From Coxiellaceae bacterium (lineage in GTDB: Bacteria; Pseudomonadota; Gammaproteobacteria; Coxiellales; Coxiellaceae): 6,514 nt of DNA. This document shows, in pieces, positions 1 to 5,543 of the stretch. The notes under the pieces were generated by a model. It had not been told where the DNA came from, did not search any database, and saw nothing but the letters and a program-made list of their open reading frames with translations. The position numbers were made by a program, and so were the translations under genes. The stretch spans positions 1 to 6,514 of the forward strand of contig JABABH010000014.1 of the NCBI GenBank assembly GCA_014238325.1. The letters run 5' to 3'. Position 1 is the first letter of the stretch. Each line of letters begins with the position of its first letter.

Positions 1-375
1 AACCTCTTTGACTTTATGCTCCCCTTAGAAAAGCAGCTCATGCTACAATATGACACAGCCATTCACGACATAGAAGAGCAACACCACATGACTTATACCG
101 ATCGTATAGAAGAACGAGGAAGAGAAACGGGTTTACAAAAAGGCCGCCAAGAAGGATTACAAGCGGGCCGCCAAGAGGGATTACAAGCGGGCCGTCGAGC
201 AGGAGAGCTAGCGCTCTTCAACCAATTACTAGAGGCTAAATTTGGACCGCTTGCGCCCTATTACCTGAAACAAATAGAGCAAGCCGACTCTGAGCTATTA
301 TCCACGTGGGTCAAAAGATTGGCAACAGCAGAGACTTTGGAGCATATCTTCATGGAAACTGCTGATATCCAATGA
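1..375 (+). CDS. Rpn family recombination-promoting nuclease/putative transposase, C-terminal part (5' end outside window)
   Basis: The reading frame is open from base 1 to a TGA at 373-375, so this is the 3' end of a gene beginning upstream; the first ATG (16) is probably internal. What is seen is the usual tail of Rpn/PD-(D/E)XK transposase-like proteins: a charged helix (EEQHHMTYTDRIEERGRE), then a Gly-Arg-Gln-Glu repeat region (GLQKGRQEGLQAGRQEG), then a DUF4351-like end with LLEAKFGPL and a final LATAETLEHIF. In this family the N-terminal nuclease domain cuts DNA and promotes RecA-independent recombination; that catalytic part is not in the window, so activity cannot be judged. No neighbour suggests a shared function. 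Such genes are often multicopy in host-associated bacteria. The family call rests on the tail only; an uncharacterised DUF4351 protein is the alternative. Confidence 0.72.
   Translation, partial: NLFDFMLPLEKQLMLQYDTAIHDIEEQHHMTYTDRIEERGRETGLQKGRQEGLQAGRQEGLQAGRRAGELALFNQLLEAKFGPLAPYYLKQIEQADSELLSTWVKRLATAETLEHIFMETADIQ
118..203 (+). repeat. 24-bp in-frame tandem repeat inside the Rpn-like gene
   Basis: Bases 142-165 and 166-189 are two copies of a 24-bp unit differing at one base. A third, partial copy starts at 190 (ggccgtcgagcagg), and a strongly diverged copy appears to lie at 118-141. Each unit encodes eight residues (GRQEGLQA). Because the unit is a multiple of three, gain or loss of copies keeps the frame and only changes the length of the linker between the nuclease part and the C-terminal part. 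Confidence 0.85.
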
Positions 376-416
376 CCTATATTCATTGACGAATCATGTC
401 ACCCGGGAAACTCACT

Positions 417-475
417 CTTCCAAGTATAGGGCAGTATGGCATCATACTTTGATGCTGTTGCTCTATACTTGGGAG
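417..475. repeat. Long imperfect palindrome (hairpin) in the intergenic region
   Basis: Bases 420-429 (CCAAGTATAG) pair perfectly with 463-472 (CTATACTTGG). Pairing continues inward through 430-436 with 456-462, including G-T pairs, then a two-base bulge (437-438). A six-base inner stem follows, GCATCA (439-444) with TGATGC (450-455), closed on a five-base loop. Three more pairs extend it outward to 417 and 475. No T-run follows on either strand, so it does not look like an intrinsic terminator. It could be a dispersed palindromic element, the remnant of a small mobile element, or a structured 3' end of the Rpn transcript. The sequence alone does not distinguish these. Confidence 0.7.
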
Positions 476-618
476 CTGGACTAGATCAGCTTTCCACTGA
501 GCTCATCGCTCACTCCCTATTTTTAAAAAGATTGAAACCTTTCTCTATCATGATGCAGCCATGTTAATGAGATAAGCTTAGACGCACACCAAGCACCGCT
601 GGTGCAACCCACGCAATC

Positions 619-627
619 TGCTACAAT
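619..627 (+). promoter_or_regulatory. Candidate extended -10 promoter for the mevalonate operon
   Basis: TGCTACAAT fits an extended -10 element (TG-N-TACAAT), 43 bases before the first ATG of the operon at 671. No good -35 lies at the usual spacing (the bases at 599-604 read CTGGTG), which is tolerable for an extended -10 promoter. A small perfect inverted repeat, GCACC-gct-GGTGC (593-605), covers the -35 position and could be an operator, though a 5-bp stem is easily met by chance. The rest of 376-670 holds the hairpin at 417-475 and no convincing gene. Confidence 0.4.
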
Positions 628-670
628 ACATGGCTGATCTAATCGTGACAATGCTTGGATATCAACCACC

Positions 671-1705
671 ATGAAGCGCACCTTAACTGTACGCACTCCA
701 GCAAAACTCATTCTCTCCGGCGAGCACGCTGTCGTTCACGGATGCCCCGCCATCGCAGTCGCGATCAATCGTTATATGGAGGTCAGGATGCACGGATCCT
801 CCCCATCGCATTTCTCTTTTGATTTAATGGGCATGCATGTACAAAAGCATGTAACCCGTTCCGCCTTAAGACAGTTGAAAGATACAGTAAAAAAAAAATA
901 TCATCAATATAGTCTTGGAGAATTACGTATCAAGGATGTGCTACAACATCCCTTTGAACTTGCCCTGTTTACCGTTATCAATGTATTAGATCAACTCAAA
1001 AAAAATCTACCTAAGGGAATTAAAATTTTTACCGATTCCAATATACCGATCGGCTGTGGGTTAGGCTCCTCAGCTGCAAGTATTGTCAGCCTGATTTATG
1101 CGCTCACAGAATGGCTGCAGCGCGGCTTATCTTTAGAAGCCTATATCCAACTGGGCAAAGAGTCTGAAAATCTGCAGCATGGCCTATCGAGCGGTTTAGA
1201 TCTGTACACCGTCTACTACGGCGGTTATATCCACTACCACCAGCATACCTTCAAACGGTATCCCATCGATCACTTATCTTTGCATCAAACACCTATGCAA
1301 TTAGTCGAAACCGGGCAGCCAGCCAGCAGCACGGGCGAGTGTGTCTCTCATTCTACACGTTATTTTAAACAGCACCCGATAGTAGATCAGTTCTCTGCTA
1401 TAACACAGGCCCTGCATGATGCTATCCGCCAAGGCGACACGGCGACGATCAAAACATGCATGCGCCGCAACCATCTTTTATTATGCCAAATCGGCGTTGT
1501 TCCCGATCAAGTAAAACAGTTTATCGAAGCGGTTGAACATGTGGGTGGAGCCGCCAAGGTCTGTGGAGCCGGGAGTATCAGAGGTCACGCAGCTGGAGCT
1601 GTATGGGTCATGGCCGATCAAGATGTCTCCCCCCTTGCAACCCAATATGGTTATCAAGCATCACCCCTTTTATTTGAAAATCGCGGAACTCACCTTGTCC
1701 TATAA
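671..1705 (+). CDS. mvk: Mevalonate kinase (GHMP superfamily)
   Basis: This cytoplasmic enzyme phosphorylates mevalonate with ATP to 5-phosphomevalonate, the first kinase step of the mevalonate route to isoprenoids. All GHMP landmarks are present in 344 residues: motif 1 TPAKLILSGEHAVVHG (9-24, Lys12), the ATP-binding motif 2 IPIGCGLGSSAAS (125-137), the mevalonate-kinase-type HGLSSGLD (170-177, with Asp177 the likely catalytic base), and motif 3 KVCGAGSIRGHAAG (296-309). Motif 3 departs from the usual GAGGGG pattern. ATG 671 is chosen because an in-frame TGA at 635 leaves no earlier start; the ribosome site is weak (GGA at 657-659). It is the first gene of the four-gene pathway cluster and overlaps the next by 11 bases. 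A run of ten A (889-898) codes for three Lys. The position in the cluster and the HG-SGLD motif make mevalonate kinase much more likely than another GHMP kinase. Confidence 0.88.
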   Translation: MKRTLTVRTPAKLILSGEHAVVHGCPAIAVAINRYMEVRMHGSSPSHFSFDLMGMHVQKHVTRSALRQLKDTVKKKYHQYSLGELRIKDVLQHPFELALFTVINVLDQLKKNLPKGIKIFTDSNIPIGCGLGSSAASIVSLIYALTEWLQRGLSLEAYIQLGKESENLQHGLSSGLDLYTVYYGGYIHYHQHTFKRYPIDHLSLHQTPMQLVETGQPASSTGECVSHSTRYFKQHPIVDQFSAITQALHDAIRQGDTATIKTCMRRNHLLLCQIGVVPDQVKQFIEAVEHVGGAAKVCGAGSIRGHAAGAVWVMADQDVSPLATQYGYQASPLLFENRGTHLVL

Positions 1706-2633
1706 AGCACAAGCACCTGGCAGCCTGATGCTAGTCGGTGAATATGCCGTCCTAGTAGGATATCCGGCTATTGTCTTAGCCATCAATCGTTTTATCACGG
1801 TCAACCTTGAGCCCAGATCTGATCGTGTGGTTAACCTTTTTTCTGTACTAGGGGAACATACCACCGACTTAGAAACTCTGACGATTATGCAACCTTTCGA
1901 ATACGTTTTAGCCACCTTAGCTGCAAAAATCTCAGCTTTACCCTCCGGTTGTGACATCCATATTCATAGCGAATTCGATAGTGGTATCGGATTAGGTAGC
2001 TCAGCCGCTGTCACGATCGCAACTTTACAAGCCCTATACCAGTGGATACGGCCGGGCTTAGCAACATCAGTAACCTTATGGCACGAGGCAATCGATATTA
2101 TTCATCAAGTGCAGGGTGGCCACGGCTCAGGCGCTGACTTAGCCGCAAGCCTTTACGGAGGTATATTGTCGTTTCAGCAAAATCCATTTAAGATTCGTCC
2201 CTTATCTCCTGCTCCACCGATAACAGTCGTCTATACCGGCAAAAACAATATGAGAACACCCCAAGCCATTCAAGCATTTAAACGCGATTATCACAGAGAA
2301 AAACACGATAGACTTCTCCAGAAAATTGGCCAACTTGCCCCAACAGCAGCCTATGCTATTAGCCAAGGGAATTGGCATAAGCTCGGTGCATTACTCGCTC
2401 AGGGACAAGGTTATATGCGAGCTTTAGGCGTCAGTACACCTAAGCTAAATCGCATCGTCCACAGCCTATCCACCCAACCTGATATATTCGGGGCTAAACT
2501 CTCTGGTTCCGGATTAGGTGATTGCATCATTGGCATCGGAGTTCTAAAAGCGCCATTCTTTCCCCAAACAGCGACAAAGCACAGTGATCCCCGACTATTA
2601 CCACTCTCTGTCTCATGGCAAGGCTCCGCTTGA
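1695..2633 (+). CDS. Phosphomevalonate kinase (GHMP superfamily)
   Basis: It probably phosphorylates 5-phosphomevalonate to 5-diphosphomevalonate. With the start used here it has 312 residues: motif 1 KAQAPGSLMLVGEYAV (4-19), motif 2 SGIGLGSSAA (96-105), GGHGSGADLAASLYGG (141-156, Asp148 the likely catalytic acid/base), and motif 3 GAKLSGSGLGDC (266-277). The GSGxD-AA-YGG and G-GDC patterns are typical of phosphomevalonate kinases. The frame is open further upstream (ATG 1533 and ATG 1647), but those starts add residues lying over the mevalonate kinase gene and unlike the family. TTG 1695 is preferred because CGGAA (1684-1688) sits six bases before it and motif 1 then begins near the N-terminus, as usual. 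The P-G-Lys of motif 1 is P-G-Ser here. The protein is visibly related to the mevalonate kinase next door (both read PAI..AINR after motif 1). A GHMP kinase acting on another mevalonate derivative is a less likely alternative. Confidence 0.82.
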   Translation: MSYKAQAPGSLMLVGEYAVLVGYPAIVLAINRFITVNLEPRSDRVVNLFSVLGEHTTDLETLTIMQPFEYVLATLAAKISALPSGCDIHIHSEFDSGIGLGSSAAVTIATLQALYQWIRPGLATSVTLWHEAIDIIHQVQGGHGSGADLAASLYGGILSFQQNPFKIRPLSPAPPITVVYTGKNNMRTPQAIQAFKRDYHREKHDRLLQKIGQLAPTAAYAISQGNWHKLGALLAQGQGYMRALGVSTPKLNRIVHSLSTQPDIFGAKLSGSGLGDCIIGIGVLKAPFFPQTATKHSDPRLLPLSVSWQGSA

Positions 2634-2689
2634 AAGGCAAAATAGCAACACCTATGATTCATCGCACCCGTACTACACTCATCCAAAAC

Positions 2690-3658
2690 ATGCTACATGC
2701 ATTTACAAAAATACCAGCTTATCCCTATGCCACAAGCTTTGCCCCTACCAATATCGCCCTGTGTAAATATTGGGGAAAACGGGATGAGCATCTGAATTTA
2801 CCGATCACATCCAGTTTATCCATTACGCTAAGGGGCCAAGGTGCTTACGCACATCTGATACCAACCCACGCCCCTTTACATCATATTGTGATCAATGGCA
2901 TCGTCCAAGAGCACCATCCAATACATACACAATATTTACTGACTTTCTTGGATGATTTCTGCTTCACACCTGATACCAAATACCAACTATACCTTGATAC
3001 CGATATACCCGTCGCCAGTGGACTTGCTGCCTCTGCATGCATCTATGCCGCTCTCGTCCTGTCCATCGACCAATTATTTGCTTGGCAGCTCCCGACCACC
3101 ATGCTTTCTATCTTCGCACGCCTAGGCAGTGGTAGTGCCTGCCGTTCCATGTACCCAGGATTCGTAGAGTGGCAAGCTGGTGCAGATCCATCAGGGAAAG
3201 ATAGTCATGCCATTCCATTGAGCGCTACCTGGCCCGACTTGCGTATTGGGCTTCTCATGATCGATCATCAAAAAAAATCAGTCTCATCACGTGAAGCCAT
3301 GCGCCATACTGTCAACACCTCTCAACTCTATGCTGCCTGGCCCAAGCAAATGCACCAAGATCTTCATAATATAAAACAAGCCATTGCAATACAAAATTTT
3401 CCAAGCTTGGGTCAAATTGTAGAATCTAATGCTTTAACCATGCATGCGACTATGCTCTCAGCATGCCCGCCTATTATGTATACGCAACCCCCAACGCTCG
3501 CCAGCATGCAGCTTATATGGTCCTTGCGTGAACAAGGATTGCCCCTTTATTTTACACAAGATGCGGGACCTAATTTAAAATTATTATTTTTGGCTCAAGA
3601 TACTGCGTCGGTTACTCAAGCCTTTCCATCTTTAAAAATAATCACCCCCTTTGCATGA
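2690..3658 (+). CDS. mvaD: Diphosphomevalonate decarboxylase
   Basis: It catalyses ATP-dependent decarboxylation of 5-diphosphomevalonate to isopentenyl diphosphate. With ATG 2690 it has 322 residues, the usual bacterial length. Signature segments are easy to read: FAPTNIALCKYWGKRDE (17-33), the ATP loop DIPVASGLAASAC (105-117), ARLGSGSACRS (143-153, with Arg152 the conserved substrate-binding Arg), KKSVSSREAM (195-204), ESNALTMHATML (245-256), and QDAGPNLKL (290-298, with Asp291 the catalytic Asp). The start is uncertain: in-frame ATGs at 2615 (19-base overlap with the previous gene, 347 residues) and 2654 (334 residues) also exist, and none has a clear ribosome site. 2690 is chosen from family length. 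One Ser commonly found in the ATP loop (GLASSA) is Ala here. It overlaps or nearly touches both neighbours, as expected in an operon. Confidence 0.92.
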   Translation: MLHAFTKIPAYPYATSFAPTNIALCKYWGKRDEHLNLPITSSLSITLRGQGAYAHLIPTHAPLHHIVINGIVQEHHPIHTQYLLTFLDDFCFTPDTKYQLYLDTDIPVASGLAASACIYAALVLSIDQLFAWQLPTTMLSIFARLGSGSACRSMYPGFVEWQAGADPSGKDSHAIPLSATWPDLRIGLLMIDHQKKSVSSREAMRHTVNTSQLYAAWPKQMHQDLHNIKQAIAIQNFPSLGQIVESNALTMHATMLSACPPIMYTQPPTLASMQLIWSLREQGLPLYFTQDAGPNLKLLFLAQDTASVTQAFPSLKIITPFA

Positions 3659-3668
3659 GTCACCTCAT

Positions 3669-4220
3669 ATGACAACCGATAGAGATACTGTGATTCTGGT
3701 CAATCAATACGACCATGCCATTGGATGCGCCCCTAAACTAAAAGCACATCGATTAGGACAATTGCATCGCGCTTTTTCTGTATTTATTTTTTTATCAACA
3801 CAGCATACATCGCACCTACTACTGCAGCAGCGTCATCCTGATAAATATCACAGCGGTGGATTATGGACCAATACCTGTTGCAGTCATCCACGTCCGGGAG
3901 AAACGGTGATACAAGCAGCAGAACGGCGATTACAAGAAGAAATGGGTTTAAAAATACCCTTAAAGGCAGCAGGCGCCTTTGAATACAGAGCTGAACTCGA
4001 TCATGGCTTTATCGAGCACGAATATGATCATGTCCTGATTGGTTACGCTCAAGATAGAAAGGTGCATCCTAACGCCAAAGAAGTCATCGCAACAGAATGG
4101 CTAGACCTGTCCTTATTAGAACGAGACTGGGAAAAAAAATATACTCACCGATTTACTGCGTGGTTTCTAGAAGCTTTAACTATCGCCCTAAAAAATACTG
4201 GATTGGCGCAACGCTCATAA
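3669..4220 (+). CDS. idi: Isopentenyl-diphosphate delta-isomerase, type I (Nudix fold)
   Basis: It interconverts IPP and DMAPP, giving the cell both five-carbon starters for ubiquinone, undecaprenyl carrier and other isoprenoids. The 183 residues match type I enzymes (E. coli Idi has 182): HRAFSVFIF (33-41), the active-site segment GGLWTNTCCSHP (63-74, with Cys71 aligning with the catalytic Cys), the Nudix helix region GETVIQAAERRLQEEMGL (77-94), and IEHEYDHVL (115-123, with Glu116 and Glu118 as metal/catalytic Glu). His27, His33 and His73 fit the other metal ligands. ATG 3669 is preferred because its N-terminus (MTTDRDTVILVNQ) fits the family. A TTG at 3651 overlapping the previous gene would add six residues. 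It is the last gene of the cluster. Many bacterial mevalonate clusters instead use the unrelated flavin-dependent type II isomerase. Confidence 0.93.
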   Translation: MTTDRDTVILVNQYDHAIGCAPKLKAHRLGQLHRAFSVFIFLSTQHTSHLLLQQRHPDKYHSGGLWTNTCCSHPRPGETVIQAAERRLQEEMGLKIPLKAAGAFEYRAELDHGFIEHEYDHVLIGYAQDRKVHPNAKEVIATEWLDLSLLERDWEKKYTHRFTAWFLEALTIALKNTGLAQRS

Positions 4221-4323
4221 GCAGGAGAATGCCGAGCAGTCATATCGTTGCGTCAACCCAGTTTTAATCACGTGTTATACCGCTCGCGACTGAAGATGCG
4301 AAGTGGGTTATTGCTCAGAATTT

Positions 4324-5397
4324 TCATAGTGAAGCAGAGGGATTATCATTTGGCTCAATATCTACATCCCCATTCTCATGGTTCTTCCGTCCCGGTCCCG
4401 AAAATACACCGTACTTACTAAGAGAGTCATGCGGGAGTATTTCCTCAGGAACATTATTTGCTGTATCAAATTCAGGAGGTGGCTCTGGCTCTCCTGCTTT
4501 AGCCTCATTACTTCCCAAGCTTCGAAAAGGGTCGTTGTTGGGCTCTTCATTAGAGTGAGACGAAGCATTAGACTGATTCAAGCCTGACTCCAACTCGTTA
4601 GAACTACCATAATCCTCAGAACCACTTTCGTCGTCGCCCTGCCGGGTAGCACCACTTGCAACTTCAGATTTGCTTGCCTCAGACTCCTTGTTCTGCAAAT
4701 TTTTCAAAAAAGTCTCAGTGAAGTCAGCAACAGTATCAAGCATCTGATAGTTAAACTCCTTGGAAACCGCTTTAAACCGAACTATGATTTCTGTACAAGG
4801 CTGATTGATAAAGTCTTTAGGCGTGATCTCTACGTTTATTTTATCCTTTTGATCTACTGCAAACGCATCAAGTAATTCCTTTAACTGTCCTCGTGTCAGC
4901 TTTCCCGATATCAGCCCTATAATCCGATTTGCCTGATCTACTGAGGATTTATTAGAGAACGACAATACTGAGACACCTCTCTCCAACCAATTCGGTTTGA
5001 CAAAGTCTACTGTCAGCTTAAGAGCATTGCTAGCATCTTTAAGATCTAGCTCAACTTGTTGCAGAGTCGACAACGGGTTCTCACCTTCTACAGACGTTTC
5101 AACTTTATCTGAATGGATGAACTCAGATAATACAGTCCATTCAACAAATACTGAGCCCCTTTGAATGCCGTATAAGCATAAATCAGACAGCTGATTCAAG
5201 ATTGCAAGCTTTTCTTTGCTACGAGCCTTACTCATCAGCTCTTGAAAGGCCTTTTCCAGGTCCGTAGGGTCGATATTAGGTATATACTTAAAACCGAATT
5301 TAGCCAAGCGTTCCTCACGACCAGCATAATCATCCGGCTCTGCTGCAGCAGATGGGGGGATGGGATCCATAACCTGAAAAGCAAATTTTTCGGACAT
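4324..5397 (-). CDS. Hypothetical protein with acidic, low-complexity C-terminal tail; candidate secreted effector
   Basis: I do not recognise a family. The 357 residues have no signal peptide and no clear membrane segment. Residues 25-235 look folded: mixed helix- and strand-forming stretches such as LEKAFQELMSKARSKEKLAI (47-66), NRIIGLISGKLTRGQLKELL (157-176) and CTEIIVRFKAVSKEF (201-215). Residues 236-357 are rich in Ser, Asn, Glu, Asp, Gly and Pro, and look disordered. The very end (EPNDNPSASL) is acidic then small and polar, a character shared by many type IV (Dot/Icm) effectors but not diagnostic. The start is secure: AGGAG lies six bases before the ATG. It faces the mevalonate operon tail to tail and is transcribed away from the transporter gene. 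A PmrA-like box lies 114 bases upstream of the ATG. Being an effector is inference from layout, promoter box and likely lineage. Confidence 0.85.
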   Translation of the reverse strand: MSEKFAFQVMDPIPPSAAAEPDDYAGREERLAKFGFKYIPNIDPTDLEKAFQELMSKARSKEKLAILNQLSDLCLYGIQRGSVFVEWTVLSEFIHSDKVETSVEGENPLSTLQQVELDLKDASNALKLTVDFVKPNWLERGVSVLSFSNKSSVDQANRIIGLISGKLTRGQLKELLDAFAVDQKDKINVEITPKDFINQPCTEIIVRFKAVSKEFNYQMLDTVADFTETFLKNLQNKESEASKSEVASGATRQGDDESGSEDYGSSNELESGLNQSNASSHSNEEPNNDPFRSLGSNEAKAGEPEPPPEFDTANNVPEEILPHDSLSKYGVFSGPGRKNHENGDVDIEPNDNPSASL

Positions 5398-5403
5398 AGT
5401 ATA

Positions 5404-5408
5404 CTCCT
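5404..5408 (-). promoter_or_regulatory. Strong Shine-Dalgarno site of the minus-strand hypothetical gene
   Basis: On the minus strand the leader reads TAGGAGTATACTATG, so AGGAG stands six bases before the ATG at 5397. It is the only near-consensus ribosome site before a gene in the window; it fixes the start and supports that this orphan frame is really translated. Confidence 0.8.
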
Positions 5409-5497
5409 AATTCTGAATGCTCTATCTTATCATCGAGGGTCACGGTCAAAATGTAGTTTATATATGCTAATATTTGTGTGAAGTTATCCCTTTTTTT

Positions 5498-5503
5498 ATG
5501 ATA
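5498..5503 (-). promoter_or_regulatory. Candidate -10 element of the minus-strand hypothetical gene
   Basis: TATCAT on the minus strand differs from TATAAT at one position and lies six bases downstream of the PmrA-like box. Transcription from here would give a leader of roughly 90 bases. An alternative AT-rich -10 (TATATA) lies nearer the gene at about 5460-5466, so the assignment is tentative. Confidence 0.35.
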
Positions 5504-5509
5504 CCCTTG

Positions 5510-5530
5510 AAATGTTAAATTAATCTTAAG
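5510..5530 (-). promoter_or_regulatory. Candidate PmrA (response regulator) binding box
   Basis: Read on the minus strand, 5530 to 5511 is CTTAAGATTAATTTAACATT. The PmrA box known from Legionella and Coxiella, as I recall it, is two cTTAATatT half-sites separated by two bases. The match is 15 of 18 defined positions (G for T at 6, T for C at 12, C for T at 17), and the two TTAA cores start 11 bases apart, as the box requires. Base 5510 adds the final T of the consensus. Because CTTAAG is palindromic, the site also partly fits in the other orientation, but with more mismatches and too close to the transporter ATG. The region is AT-rich, so a chance match is possible. Confidence 0.45.
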
Positions 5531-5543
5531 TTTGGATGCTTAT

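Noticed and set aside
417..475. Intrinsic terminator of the Rpn-like gene
   Set aside because: The hairpin is strong but no T-tract follows on either strand, so it is reported as a palindrome only.
523..711. 62-residue minus-strand frame before the mevalonate operon
   Set aside because: Runs over the operon's promoter region and the start of the kinase gene, has no ribosome site seen and no recognisable domain.
1533..1694. N-terminal extension of the phosphomevalonate kinase frame
   Set aside because: Lies wholly over the coding end of mevalonate kinase, does not resemble the GHMP N-terminus and would make the protein longer than its family.
2411..2686. 91-residue minus-strand frame opposite the phosphomevalonate kinase end
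   Set aside because: Antisense shadow of a gene with clear motifs; no features of its own.
4279..4308. Imperfect hairpin between the convergent isomerase and hypothetical genes
   Set aside because: Considered as a shared terminator, but pairing needs two bulges and there is no T-run on either side.
4378..4587. 69-residue plus-strand frame opposite the hypothetical protein's tail
   Set aside because: Arises from the biased codons of the acidic tail on the other strand; no ribosome site or domain.
5514..5533. PmrA box acting on the transporter gene (plus orientation)
   Set aside because: More mismatches in this direction, and the site ends about ten bases before the ATG, leaving no room for a -10 and leader.
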